64,000 nt of DNA from Lucifuga dentata. Lineage: Eukaryota; Chordata; Actinopteri; Ophidiiformes; Bythitidae. The notes beneath the pieces were generated by a model. That model had not been told where the DNA came from. It was given only the letters and a program-made list of their open reading frames with translations, and searched no databases. The position numbers were made by a program, and so were the translations under genes. Position 1 is the stretch's first letter. Each line of letters opens with the position of its first letter. The stretch lies in NCBI GenBank assembly GCA_014773175.1, contig VXCM01002812.1, positions 1 through 64,000 on the forward strand, read 5' to 3'. Positions 23,906 to 36,964 of the stretch are shown piece after piece.

Positions 23906-24269
23906 CAGTGGGGTCCAAAAGTCTGAGACCACATTGAAAATCTGTGATGTTTTCCATGTAAATCTGGAAATAATCAGAAAGTCTGACATCACAAGAAGCT
24001 CTTTGGAACATTGTCAAATCATGCTGGGATAACTTAGTCATCAGGTTTTGCACAAACTTGTGGAGTCCATGCCAGCTCGAGTGCATGCTGTCATTAAAGC
24101 AAAAGGGGGGCATACCAAATACTAAGATATTCTGAAATTTATCTAAATTTTTCAAAAATTCAACTTTTCATTCATTTTTAAGATGATATTATTATTATTT
24201 GTAATGAAAAATTCAAAAAGAATGCAAAAAAGCATTTTCACAGGGGTCTCAGACTTTTGGACCCCACTG
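23906..24269 (+). mobile_element. Internally deleted Tc1-like transposon
   Basis: Terminal inverted repeats start CAGTGGGGTCCAAAAGTCTG on the left, with the inverse CAGACTTTTGGACCCCACTG on the right. The flanks are TA at 23,904-23,905 and 24,270-24,271. On the plus strand at about 24,055-24,125 the last residues of a Tc1 transposase remain (LVESMPARVHAVIKAKGG, then HTKY). The rest of the transposase, including the DDE catalytic core, is gone, so the 364-bp element is non-autonomous. Confidence 0.9.
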
Positions 24270-24271
24270 TA

Positions 24272-25443
24272 TATACATAATATATAGTACATTTTAGAAG
24301 TGAAGTGGGGAAGGGGAAATGGAAGAAGTCATTCAGTGAGGTAGAGAGAGAGGGAGAGGAATGCAGCTGGTTTGTGTCTGTCAGCGTAATACAGAGCATC
24401 TACAGTACTGGACTACTCATACACACATACATGCATGCATACACACAGGCATAGTGATGAAAGAATGATCTATCTGGACAAATACAGCATGTGTTCAGTC
24501 TGGTGGCAGGTAGCAGGAAGTTCTTTGGCTGGCTTCTCAACATCCTGGACAAAACTCTGTGTGTATTACCAGGAAAACCAGTATAGTACCTCACACACAA
24601 ATGTTGAAGGTTAGCAATAAGAAGTGTAGATGTTAATTGTGCTGGTGGTCTTGCTATCAACTCCTAGAAATGTCAACTGCTGTTTCTTTACTTTAAATCT
24701 TCAGTTCATGTCCTAGTTCAAACCCTAAATCATGAAGAGCTGAGAACTGTTTTGTTACAGAAAAAGTTTTCATCCCATTAATGAAAGGAAACAAGTTTTT
24801 CTTGATTTTCTCTGGAAGGCATAATACATGGCACAAAAGGCATGGCATGTTATTTACACTGGAAGGGTAAGGAGAGAGGCATGGATATGTGGGAAATCCT
24901 GGGGAACACACTTGCAAAAATCTAAGCAGGCAGTTGTTCTCATTTGAGTCCAAAACAGATCTACTAAAGAAGATTTTTGAACTGCACCATCCACTGAGAG
25001 AACACAGAGAACATTCCCATATAAAATTCAAAAAGTTTGTGTTACCATTCAGCATTTGCAGCAGTTCATCGTTCATACGACAGCACTTCCAGCACTTTAT
25101 CTTTCATCAGTTTCATTCTGTGCAATATCAATGATGCATGATTTTATACTTTGTAAACTTTCATTTTGCTTCCTTTACAAATTTGCCACACAGTCAAAAT
25201 GTACAGCCATTTTTCTTTTTCAATTTCTCCCCCTAAATCTCTTTGCCAAAGCATTATCACATTGTTAGAATCACTATAAAATCACTGGTGGATTTGTATT
25301 TCAATTAAAAAAAAACAAAACATTGTATAGAATACATTTGATCACTATTGGAAATGTATTGCAGTGATTTAGTGCATTTAATTCTTGAACGCTTTCTTGA
25401 TAATTTCATCTTGGCTTTTGAAGTACTGTTTACATAAATTTAA
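24272..25443. other. Intergenic, no gene seen
   Basis: AT-rich spacer between two transposons. Short open frames at 24,693-25,268 overlap on both strands and show no domain. Confidence 0.5.
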
Positions 25444-26027
25444 AGGACCATACCAACCATTTTGCATGTTTGAGCCTAATATATTCAGTTTTCATACATG
25501 TTACATTACTGACAACCAGAGAAAAGGATTACACCGTATTTCAGCTTTCCTGATATTTTTGCAAAATCTCTTGAGCTTTCAAAATCAAATATCCAAGCGA
25601 TACACCCACCTTAAAAATCGATGTTTTGCCTGTTAATAGTTGCGCAACCTTATGAAGTCATGGTCATTTAAATTTTTCGATAGACGCAGGTCTTCTTTTG
25701 GAACTATATTCCCCGATGGAGACATACCTTCACTCCATGCTTTTTAATTGCGCTTAAACACTAAAATTATGTAACTTTAAAAAAGAACTGAATATACGTC
25801 TTGTTCGCGATGATGGATTACCTATCCCAAGAACGTCTCAAGTATCAAGAAGTTGATTTTAGTAGCATACCAGAATGAACTGAAACCAGTGGCGGTCTGG
25901 AAGGGAGGAAAAAATGTTTTAATTAACGGTTCCAGTAGTATGCTTTGGGAAATGACTGTCAGTAACATTACATGTATGAAAATTTAATATATTAGGCTCA
26001 AACATGTAAAATGACCGGTATAGTCCT
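25444..26027. mobile_element. TTAA-flanked inverted-repeat element, longest copy
   Basis: The left arm starts AGGACCATACCAACC and the right arm ends CCGGTATAGTCCT. Both abut TTAA (25,440-25,443 and 26,028-26,031). The arms share the GAGCCTAATATATTCA core with the 21,250 copy. The interior includes 'CCCCGATGGAGACATACCTT' and 'GATTACCTATCCCAAGAACG', which are shared in part with the other copies. No coding capacity. Confidence 0.75.
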
Positions 26028-26031
26028 TTAA

Positions 26032-26287
26032 AGTCACATGCCTGGCTCTATTTGATATGGCAGGTATTACTTTGAGTTCAGAAAGGATATGTGTGCACGT
26101 GTTTTTTTAGTAGTGATCTGCACACAGAGTCAAGAGCTCACACTGATTGACAAATGGGATGTTCCAGACACTGGTTTCTATGTTATTTTATTTAATTTAT
26201 TTATTTATTTATTTTGTTGTTTTGTTTTATTTTGTTTTTTTGGGATCCCCTTCATATACTCAAGCACACAAACAACTTTCATACACA

Positions 26288-26322
<35 letters not shown>

Positions 26323-26350
26323 CATCACCACCACCACCACCAGAGCTCTN

Positions 26351-26384
<34 letters not shown>

Positions 26385-28925
26385 CATCACCACCACCACC
26401 ACCAGAGCTCTTTAAATCTGTTAAATCCATCTTCCTTATTTTATCTTTTCATTTTTCTATACGTCTCTACTTTTCAGCTTGTTACACATGTACACACACA
26501 TGCACACACATACATATTCAAGAGCTATGCCTCTCTTAAAGCCCTTTTTATGGATGATTCACTAACTCTTCTATTCACATTTGTGTCTGTGTGTGCGCGC
26601 ACGTTTGTGTGCACATGAGCACATTTAACTACAGCCCACTTTCCCCTCTGACCCATTACTCACAGCTAAAGGTCACGCTGCAGTGACCTTCATTCAATTG
26701 TCTAGCTGGTCTTTGAAAAGAACAAGGCTACTTTTAAATTGAAGGGAGCAAAAACTCTGGATGTGTTTGTAGCACCAGAAACCATCTTTTCTAGATTGTT
26801 TCAGAGTGTTTGAAGCAACTTTTGCACTACTTTTGACTCACATTTGTGTGTCTACTTTCTAGAGAGGTACTCCAAGCACCACTCGTTTAAGAACCTCTTG
26901 TCATTGCAGCTTTTTGTCTGCTATTCTACTGTTGAAATCATGAGAACTACCAACAGCCTGAGGACTTACAATAACACTTTTTGTTTAGGGCTCTGTATGG
27001 ATGAAACAAAATGTCACCTGTGTTTAATGTAGCCATGGAGCCAGCTCAGAGTGTGCACGGACAGATGATGAAATTTACGTCATGCCAGCGAACGTGAAAA
27101 TCTAATTTGGCCTAAAGTGTGGTTGCTGCTGAGAACCTCAACCATATTTGATCTGTTAACCTCTGACCTTGGCTAAATTTCATCATTCAAGTTGATCTGA
27201 TTATTAGTAGTGTGTGCATGTGTGGGTGTGCAGAAGGACGACAGACCACTCTAAAGGCCCCAAAACACTTCTTAAGAAGACAAAACAACTAAGAAATAAG
27301 CCAGTGAACACACATCTTAGAACATCTTGTATAGTAAAAAACTGGAGTTCTTTTTATGTCCCTGCATGCCAACAGCAGGAGCAAAGTCACAAGTCACGTG
27401 TTAACAGATTAGACAGTGAAAAAGGCTGACAAAAGAGGGGAGGTTTCAATGGCTGTTATTTATTTGGCATTTAAAAAGAAGGCAAAGAAGACAGAGAGGA
27501 AGGTGGTATGTTCATCCTCTAAATTAAAGTAGGAAAGAAAGTGGATAATTTTCTCTGTTTATTCCACAAATTCAGGGTTTAAACGTGTTTTTCCAACAGC
27601 AAAGCATTCATGAATGAGCTCTGCCTGCTAATCAGTGACACAGACCAATCACAGCCAGGAGAACGTATCAAAAGTAGAAAAAACAAACTTTCTCCATGGG
27701 GGCCTGAATCATTGTGCTTCGAGCCTTGCAAGATGTCCTTTTGCCCTTGAAGTTCTACTTCATGTGAGTCATACTGGAGCCTTAATGATCTTGTTGTTTC
27801 TCTCTCACACACATATTGTATAACTCTGCTGTAAAGCAAAGAGAGGATATAAGAAAAACAGATAGATGAAAGAGGATTATAAAACAGAGAGACAGGAGGA
27901 TAGAAAGAACAAAGGGAGGGCAAATGGTGAAAGAAAAGCAATGTGATTTGTTGAAAAGAGCAACTGGTGAGACAATGCTTTGATGTCCAAGGAAACCAGT
28001 TATGTGTGTGTGTGTGTGAGGTAGCCTATCTGACTTGGTGAGGGACCACACTGGAAAGCAGCCATGTTTTTAACTTTTCAGAAAGTGGGGCGAAAAGCAG
28101 CCATCATGGATAGGGGAAGAGGTTTTGTGTGGGTGTGGGTGGGTTTTTGTAATCTCAACCACGATTAATCATTGTTTAAGTGGGGATAATGCCACACAGT
28201 TTCAATTTAGGATGGGGGATGGGTTAGCATGGTCTGACCACACACATACACACACACACACACACAGAATAAGATGTAAGCCGAGTATCAGACAGGCACA
28301 CACTGCAGAATGGTATGATAGACGTGAAAGGAATGAGAAACGTTTGACCATGCTGAAAATGGCAACACACAGACACAGCTATACTATGCTCTGCAGCAAC
28401 ATTTCACACAACACCTGATGTGCATTTGTGTCTGTTACAAAGCAAATGTGTAACGTCTGCTACACTTTCTGCAAAGAGGAAGTATCTGCAACAAAAAGAA
28501 AAGAAAAGAAAAGTGAAACAGTTTGACTTTCTTCAGGTTGATGTGAACTTAAATTTGGACTTCCCTATCTCTAGTTTTGGGCTGAATGATGACCACAAGC
28601 TGGATCATCTTGTTGGATGCTTAATGGGCGCAAAGCAACCCACTAACTAACTAAATTAACCCACTAACTAACCCACTATTACTAAATTAAATCTTTTTCA
28701 AATAGAAAATCCATTATTATTAAAAGCTTTATTACAAGCAGCATAATAAACTTCTTTCTCCATTCACTATCTCTTCTAAACACAACAGAGCCCTGACTCT
28801 TTCTTTTCCCACCCCCACAAAACACACACACACACGCACACACACCAGTATTTGATGTGACATGCTAATTATGCAAAATAAAGGGGGTGCTGAAAGCCAC
28901 AATGACGGCCCTGCCCAGTTTTAGA

Positions 28926-28981
<56 letters not shown>

Positions 28982-29303
28982 CTCAGAGTAATGACAGTGT
29001 TGCTGATAAACTTTTGCATGACTTCTACTGAATCAATAATCAGTGTTAAATCAATAATCTCTGTATTCTCTGTGTGTAAACATGCTTAGTTCCGATAGTG
29101 ATAATGTCACGTGGCTGTAACGTTTCTGAGTGATTGAGATATGACAGAGATAGGAGGAGGAAGAAGAGAAAGATGAAGAACAGGAGAAGTAGGAGGAAAT
29201 GTGGATGAGGAAGAGGATTAATTTGAGGAGGAGGAGGAGGCAGGCTTCCTGTGGTTCTGAGATCAGACACAGCTGCGGTCATCACTTTTCACTGCAGGGG
29301 ACT

Positions 29304-29352
<49 letters not shown>

Positions 29353-29436
29353 CTATGAGCATTACTCTGTGGGAGTTTGACCTGAGCCAGATGGTCACTG
29401 CTCTCTCTGTCTAGCCTCAGTTGCACAATCTTTAGC

Positions 29437-29467
<31 letters not shown>

Positions 29468-32400
29468 TAGTATTTCTTCATATTAATCTCCTGATCTCAC
29501 AGGAAACTCATAATTATTCATATAAAATAATACTTACTTATTGATGGACATCTTCAATAACTGCGGACTAAACTTTAAAAGATGAAAAATCATGACGCGC
29601 ACTTTTCACACACCTCAAAGAAAACAACCCTCACCCAAGTTTAACCAAACAGGTGCATTTCCGAACTCACTGTTGTAAAAGCTCAAACGACCTTTATCTC
29701 AGCAACGCCTTCCATCTCCTCCTGTGGGATCCCAGCGAGTTCCGAGCTCCAGCTGGAAAATGTAATCACTCCAGCATGTCTGCCTCGGTCTCCTCCCAGT
29801 TTGTCACGCTCACTTCACCTCCAAAAGGAAGATGGCTGGCATCTTCCTTACTAGTTGCCTAAACTGTGACAGTTGGTTCTTTTCTAGGCAAAAGAGAAGC
29901 AGTTTGATTAAAGATCCTGATGAATCAGAGACCAGCCACCCTCAGAGAAAGCTCAGCCCTGCTGCTTTATCAGCGATGTCATTTTTTGCTCATATGAAGA
30001 TAAGAACACTTTGTGACCTGTAAACTGAGAGTTTTGCTTTACAGTTCTGCTTTTCATTATCACAGTCACAAGTTAAGAATATTTTTGATGAATGTGGGCT
30101 GTCTTATTTATGGTATGATACAGTATGATATAATTGATCTCAGACTAAAAGATATGGAGTTACAGAGATGGCATGACAAATTATACAGTAACCCTTTGTG
30201 TGATACTTAGATTGTTTAAAGTTAATTTTGGTTTTGAGATTATCTTACTGTTTGAGCTCAATTTATATGTCTAAAGATCAGTGTGGGAGTCATAATTTAC
30301 CTGTTTTGGACTATACCCTCAAACCATGTACCTTTTGTTTGGCTGGTGACCAAGGAAATGAGTTTCGCTGTGTGCTTGTGTGTTCTTTTTTGATGAGGAT
30401 AAAAAATTGATTAGAAGTTATTTTAGATTATTTAGTTATTTTATTTTACTATTTATAAATTTAAGGAGTTGATGGGCACAAGAAATGTCAACGTTTTGTT
30501 TAATTTGGTTAAGTTTATGAAAAAAAATTAGTGTGCATTTTTTGATTGTGCAGAGTTTTGGTTTCTATGTTTTGTATGCTGGGTGCTTGTGTATTTTTCA
30601 TTCCTTATACCCCGGTGAGGAGTCAATAGGAAAATAAAAAGGAGAAGAATACTACATACTTTGTTTAGAGAGATATTTTAATGATGAATTTGAAGGATGT
30701 CCAGGAGAATAGTGTGTTTTTTTTTTTTTNTTTTTTTTTTTTGTTTTTTTTTGTGTTTTGGATTTGTTTATTTGTAATGTATTACATCTTCCTATCATTA
30801 CGTCTTCCTATCTTCCTGCTCAAGTGGACAAAGAACAATCAGTACTACTTTTCAGCTGATTCACAACTCATTTTTTCACCATAAACATGTAAGTAAACCG
30901 CAGTTCAAACAGACCAGTCACAAGTCTTTTTCTCCCACATATCCCCAGTGTGAAGTCATAATTTGAAGAGATGGAATTTTTCCACAGTAGGAACTACAGA
31001 GCATCCATTCAAGCTACTACATCATCTCAGCGGAGAAACTCAGTTACTCAGTCCAGAAGACACAAAGCTGGTTGACACACCAGTGTGAGAGCAGAGGGAG
31101 GTGTCAGTACTGTGTATGCAAGTGTGTGTGTCTTTGAACTCAAAGCAAACCAAAGCCAAGGGACACTATTACCTCAATACTGACCACAATACACAACAAA
31201 AGATAACCCACATTTGTACTTAACAGCACAATCAACATTTTAACTGGATCTGCGTCATAAAATGATTAATACTAATTGGCTTAAGATGTACTCTCTAATG
31301 CAAACATTTAACAGAGGGCTGATGCACAGGAAACGCAGCATATAGACTCACCTTAAAGGAAACTTCTGCCATTTCTAAAGCTTTGTGAGCAGCTTGTTGT
31401 GTTTGTTGCATCCAGCTCAGCAGAATAAAAATATATGATTCTTTAGTAAATGGTTCTGACTGGAACCTGACCCCATCTCACCTCATTACTCCTCTGATTT
31501 CCATCATGTACGTCAGATCTTTAACAACAGCATCAGGCCATTATTAAATTACCTAAACAGTCGCTGAGCTGATTTACTTGATTTGTGTTAGTAAAAATCC
31601 ACTAAACCACAAAATTTAGCAGCTCTGATAGTAATTTCTGATAAGTTCAGTGAGCAATTTTATGGGGGTTTTATTTTTGCATAACAGGTATGAAGATGAT
31701 TAAACACACACACAGACACACAAACGCAAACAGGAAAGACCAGGGTTTCACTATTAACTTTAAACAGTGAGGATAAGAAGCTGGATTCTTATCCTCAGAG
31801 GCCACACACACACACAGGCAGGCAGGCAGCGTTTACAGTTTGCATCAAAGGAACATCACTGTGTACAGATTAAAACCAATTTCAAACCAAATCCTCTACG
31901 TGGGAAACTCCCTGTTTTATTTTTTGTTTTTTTTTTAGAGCAGCAGCATAGCTTCAGCAGGGATGCAAATGGTAACTGGGAATAAATCGTCCCTTCACTT
32001 TATCCAAAATTTAACTTTGGAAGTGAATATAAGCTTTATTTTAAAAAACGCTGCTCATTTTTTTCAGATTGCTGCTGATTATCTTTTCCACTATGGGGCT
32101 GATTTGTATTAAACTGTCTGAGCCGAGTCGAGCTAAACTGTGAACTGAGCTGTCAAAGTTCTGGTCCTGCTTTTCATTGGGGCCAAAAGTGTAACACTGT
32201 GGTCATCTTCAGCTGGGCTGTGGTGATTTACGGCCGCCCTGATTGCTCACATGGGTCGTCATAATAAACAACATGGGAGATTGTATTTTAAAAAACATAA
32301 TTTCTTGTGGATAAAGGCAGATAATCTATTTTCTAACATTATAGTGTCTGCTAGGCAGCTGAAAACAGCCAAATACACGTACAGTACTATTGTAGCACCT

Positions 32401-33012
32401 CATGGTAGTTTAGACTTGGTGACTGGCAGCCTTGAAGAGTCTGACGATTCTGGGCGTGGCTTCAAAAATGCAATAAGTGTTGAGGGGCATTTCAGAGTTT
32501 AGCTTGATTTTATTTTTGAGGAACATATTTTTATATTGGCAACTCAACTTTAATCAATGCAAAGGATTAAAAAGTAAGAATGATGATTACATGACAAGTA
32601 CAGACTGGAGATACACTATCATAGACCTCAGCATGTTGGAGGAAGGCTTGGATGGTGTGAATGTAATGTTGAATAATGTGTAAGTTGTCATTTTAGGGTG
32701 AGTTATTCATTTTACTGTCACATTCCTTAACTGGACTAAGGAGAATTAAAGCAGCTGTAATTCTGAGTTGTAATTTAGCCTCTATAAACTGCTTGGTAGC
32801 ATTCTTAGCATTCTTCATTGGCACTGCATGCTACTAGAGGAAATGTACTCCAAATGTCAGAGATTCTTCCACAGAGAAGAGTCTTTCAGCGTGGAAAGCT
32901 GATGTGACAGTGCAAAGGATTTCACTGCACAGCCTCTTTTCATCACGACTTCTTCACGACAGAGGCAGAGTGCTGACAGATGGTAGCGAGCTCTGTGTGT
33001 GTGTTTGTGTAT

Positions 33013-33061
<49 letters not shown>

Positions 33062-35147
33062 AGNTTTTTTTTTTTTTTTTTTGCTTATTTTCATAATAAA
33101 GAGATCAATCCAGTCTTCTATAAAATATGTGATCATATGCAGTGATTCTGCTTATGTTTAACGGCAACTTCCAGCTGTGATATAAGCTGCAGCAATGAAC
33201 ATATGGTGATATTATGGAGGAGGATGGGCAAGTGTTTGCCCTCAACACTGGCCAAAGATTGACCATTTTATTATTTTACATGACTAAAATTTTTTCCTAA
33301 CTGTTGAAGGAACCTTAACCTTACCTTAACCATGCAGTCTGTAACCTGACTCTGTGGCGAGGTTACACAGGTTACCTGCTTTTCACACAACTGTGGTCAG
33401 CCAAACCACCCTTTCATACTTGCTGTGTCTTTGTGGCCTTGCTAGAGCATTACGTGGTTTTACACACACATACACACGCACACACACACACACACATGCA
33501 TCTCTACTTCTCTTTAGTCTTGAGGTTTAGGGTTTGGACAGAAGAAGACTAGCTGCTGAGGTTAAAACATGGGATTGGGTGGTGTGCAGTGTGGGAGCAG
33601 GATAGGAGTGTATGAAAGATTTTTGTAGCTGAGTGTTCACACACAGTGAACACTGCTCCAGCTGCTCAGCTGCAATTTTACTGTCACAAATGTAGGTCCA
33701 CTTGCATAGGTGTTAGATAGTGTGTGCGTGTGGATAGCATATCTACAGATTGCATTTTATTGCATGGTGCCTAACATCTGGCACGTGAAAGTGAAAAACA
33801 GGTTTAATGCAAAAAGCTAATTGCTCATTGTTATTTTGATAGTGTTTGATTATTGTTTCAAGTTTTAAACCTGATGTCAAAATGATGTATTTTATAGATA
33901 AGCTAAATGGGTATCTACTTCTGAAATTTGAGCATCTCATATTGAGACAAAACTTGCTAGCATCCACCAGCAACAACTCTTATTAGACTTAGATGTAGGA
34001 GCAGTGTCAAAGCATCATGGGAAATGTAGCTGACTATTAGTGGACATAATTAGACATACATCTTACAGTAGAATGTGGACAGGAAAATTCTAGCATTGTC
34101 TTAGCATTTTCAGAAACATTGATGACAGAATCTTTCTATGACAAATAGATTGATTAAAAAAAAATGGAACAGACGCTAACCTGACTCTGGCGGAAATGCT
34201 GTAGAGCACATACTATTGACAGCACCCCTAGTCTTTGAAAGCAGCATAAAGCTGTTATGAAAAGGCAAATATAATAAACTCTCTGTCTCCCTTGCCCTGT
34301 CTCCTCCCTCTTCCCTTGTTTTTTTTTTTTTTTTTTNTTTTTTTTTTTTTTTTTTAATGACTGCAGCCAGTAAAAGTCTGAGCCAAACCCTGCTGGATGC
34401 TTTTATATAGAAAACACTAAAATGGCAAACAAGAGCAGATCACGAACATGGGGCCTTCAAAAATGAAAGGAAATGAAAAGCAACAAAAAAGAAAAAAAAA
34501 GGAAAGGAAAGGGGAGATGAGGATGATGCAGTGGAACATAGCCGTGCACAGGGAAGAGATTAAACCAATACAAACATGCAACAAAGCAAGCAACAGAAAG
34601 CAATAAACAAAGACAACACAAGGAAACAATGGAGAAATTAAACAAAAAAAAAGAAGGAAACAATAAATTAAACAACAAAAGTAAAACAAAGAAAAACCAA
34701 GATAGAAAGAAGATAGACTGGCAGCATACAACCAGAAGTATATTTACAAACTAGAAATTTCCGGTAACTGGTGAGTCTGACCTTTGATTTCTGACCTATA
34801 ACCACTTACATGGCAGCAAAAGGGCATTTTCCTCTACTAATGAGGAATAGCCTGTTGTAAACAAAGATCGCCCCCCTCTGGTGAAAGCCGCATTCTGCAG
34901 CCTGGATCAGTATTGACATTATTGCTAGTGCTGCTACTGCTATTGTTGCTACATGCTACAGCTGCTAACATTGCTGCTGCTGTTACGGTGGCCCTAACCT
35001 TTAAGGCTAAACAGGCGTTGAGGACACAATTCGATTTTACAGTTTGTCCAAGAACATTTTACATGTTATTTATTTTTCTGTCTCAAGGTCGGTGCTTCAC
35101 GTTGCTAATTCACATGCTAATTCAGGTAAAACGGTATAAAAACGTGT
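26032..35147. other. Large intergenic region with microsatellites, no gene seen
   Basis: About 9 kb between a MITE and the tRNA-like gene. Simple repeats: CA at 26,290-26,318 and 28,245-28,266, TC at 28,931-28,973, CA at 29,306-29,348, TG at 29,437-29,459, and a compound TC/CA at 33,013-33,061. There is a purine-rich GAGGA tract at 29,150-29,245. T-runs with gap Ns lie at 30,730, 33,064 and 34,337. I looked for kinase exons (CDK15 lies here in human) and saw none, although short exons in AT-rich DNA could be missed by eye. Confidence 0.5.
26289..26411. repeat. CA/CACCAC repeat duplicated around an N (artefact)
   Basis: 26289-26349 equals 26351-26411 (61 bases), with N at 26350. Each half is a CA array followed by CAC triplets and CAGAGCTCT. 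Confidence 0.85.
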
Positions 35148-35229
35148 CGTTGTCGGCAGGATTCGAACCTACGCGGGGAGACCGCAATGGATTTCTAATC
35201 CATTGCCTTACCCACTCGGCCACGGACTG
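35148..35229 (-). tRNA. tRNA-Ser(AGA)-like gene, acceptor stem degenerate
   Basis: On the minus strand the D-arm GCCGAGTGGGTAAGGC, anticodon arm ATGGATTAGAAATCCAT (anticodon AGA at 35,194-35,196), a long serine-type variable arm and the T-arm GTAGGTTCGAATCCTGC closely follow vertebrate tRNA-Ser(AGA). The internal Pol III A box (TGGCCGAGTGG) and B box (GGTTCGAATCC) are intact, and a TTTTT terminator lies a few bases past the 3' end. The acceptor stem is not sound: 5' CAGTCCG against 3' CGACAAC gives only two proper pairs. Removing one C from the 5' strand would give four. It may be transcribed but poorly processed, so pseudogene status is likely unless a base error explains it. Confidence 0.8.
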
Positions 35230-35811
35230 TCCGGTGGGGCAAAGAAAAAAAAAAAGTGAGGGAAAGGGGAGGGGAAAAGTGGAAGCAGTCCAGCCGTCCA
35301 CGACAACCACGTAATTACTATGTCTAGAATATGTTTATAAATATTGATATACGATATCATGTTCCTGGTAATTGTCCTGTTATTTTATATTCAACTTTCA
35401 CAAGCGTTTCCGCATGATTACTGTACTTACGGTTGAATATTTAGTATTCTGCTAATATATTTGATATTCCGTTTCAGTATTAGTTTTACTCCCTGTAACG
35501 TCTATTAGTTTTCAGCGGTGACATACAGCCTACTTTGTGGTTGTGGCACTGTAATTTGTTGTTTCTGCTGTGGATTACAGTTCTTTCACTAGGAGCTTAA
35601 TATGATGTCTTCCTGCTCAAACACTATTCGTCACTCTTATCAAGAGTGTAAATAGTTACACTGTGGGAAAATGTGAAGCAGGACAGGTCAGCAAAGAGTG
35701 TAAATGCTTAAGAAGATGAATCACTTCTGCAAAAAAAAAAGAAAAAAAAAAGTGAGCGATCACTTTGTTAGTACTGTTACCATCTGGCCATGTGGCACAA
35801 CATTAGCGTTC
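35230..35811. other. Intergenic, nothing recognised
   Basis: AT-rich spacer with an A-rich patch at 35,245-35,260 and another at 35,731-35,751. No coding signal. Confidence 0.5.
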
Positions 35812-36035
35812 AAAAGGTTGGAATCACCCTGAAATTTTATTGATACGTTAAGTCGCCAAGGTGGCATTAAATTGATTTAAATATACAGCCACTAATTAAT
35901 TAAATGTCGCAAATGGCTATTACTGCTGGAAATGACTGATTTATAACTAATTATTCACCTAAAACTGCAAAGCCCCATTTTCAGCAGTCGTATAAACTAA
36001 ACTAAGTGTTGTCTAAAACATGTTTCGATTCTGAT
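35812..36035. repeat. Fragment of a Tc1-type teleost repeat
   Basis: The segment starts TAGCGTTCAAAAGGTTGGAA and includes AAATGGCTATTACTGCTGGA and CCCCATTTTCAGCAGTCGTA. These are blocks I recognise from a common fish Tc1-like family that starts 'CGTTCAAAAGTTTGG'. The right terminus is not evident. Confidence 0.5.
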
Positions 36036-36059
36036 ATTTGTAAAGTTTATCCTGCTAAT

Positions 36060-36545
36060 AAATAAATCACAAGCCTAGTCCGGCCCACTAGAGGCACTGG
36101 TGGCTGACCAGTCCGTTTGTGCTACTGGCACTGGAATTAGAGGCAGAGTGGAACTTTTTCTTGTCGCTAATGGATCTGCTTTGATTTGAGCTGCAACAGG
36201 TGTGGCACCAGTGTTGTTGGTGTGTTTTGACCGTGTTCGGCTTCCGTCTGACGGCCGTGCACAGCAACACATCTGTCAACCGCGACTTCTGCTTTTTATC
36301 CGCGCTGCATTGACTATATTTAAACAGAAAGGTCAGTCCGTACAGTGACACTTACACACGCTTATCTAGGCATGTTTTAAACTCCTGCATTACTCAATTC
36401 AGACACTTTACCCAGACTTCAAAGCTGTAAGTTGGTAAGTTCAGCTTCTTTAGCCGTGTTAGCATTAGGCTTGCTAACTTAAGTTTATTAGCTGTGTGCC
36501 TGTTCTGCAAATGCTCAGCTATTTCATGTTTCAATTTAAGGGAAA
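36060..36545 (+). promoter_or_regulatory. als2: Candidate als2 promoter / 5' noncoding exon region
   Basis: A CpG-containing, GC-richer patch about 1.5 kb upstream of the first als2 coding exon. A possible 5' splice site (CAGAAAG then GTCAGT at 36,331/36,332) and a second (GTTG then GTAAGT at about 36,434) would suit a noncoding first exon. This rests on composition and position only. Confidence 0.3.
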
Positions 36546-36921
36546 GGGGATGTTGAAACGTCGATTTACAACACCAAAAGTGACAAAAACTTACTGCGTG
36601 AAAGAAGGTGTATGTTTATAAGAGGTTTTAGAATGATTAGAGGTTGTGTTTGCTGCAGCATTACAGCAGTGTCTGAACTAAAAAAAAGTAATGTTTGGAG
36701 ACTAAATGAAGTCGCGTAACCCGGAAACATTAGGGAGGTCTGTGGCATTAAGTCACATCCAAGTTGGAATAAATTAGCTTGTTTTTCTACTAAAAATCAT
36801 CAGAAATCTCCAAAATTCAGTGCAGACCAAAAGAAATAACTCCAGCTTAAAGTGGAATCATTACAAAGTACTTGCAACCCTTAAACCCTATGAATCTACC
36901 ATAGACCAGTAGAAATCAATT

Positions 36922-36964
<43 letters not shown>

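Noticed and set aside
23865..24155. 96-residue open frame on the minus strand
   Set aside because: It is antisense to the Tc1 transposase remnant, which reads on the plus strand.
26089..26618. Histidine/threonine-rich open frames over the CA array
   Set aside because: They are translations of a CA/CAC microsatellite, doubled by an assembly artefact.
34417..34731. Cys/Phe-rich 104-residue open frame on the minus strand resembling a membrane protein
   Set aside because: It lies opposite an A/G-rich low-complexity tract, with no start context, splice sites or domain.
36088..36351. Minus-strand open frame of 87 residues
   Set aside because: It has no recognisable domain. The GC-rich patch is more simply explained as upstream regulatory DNA.
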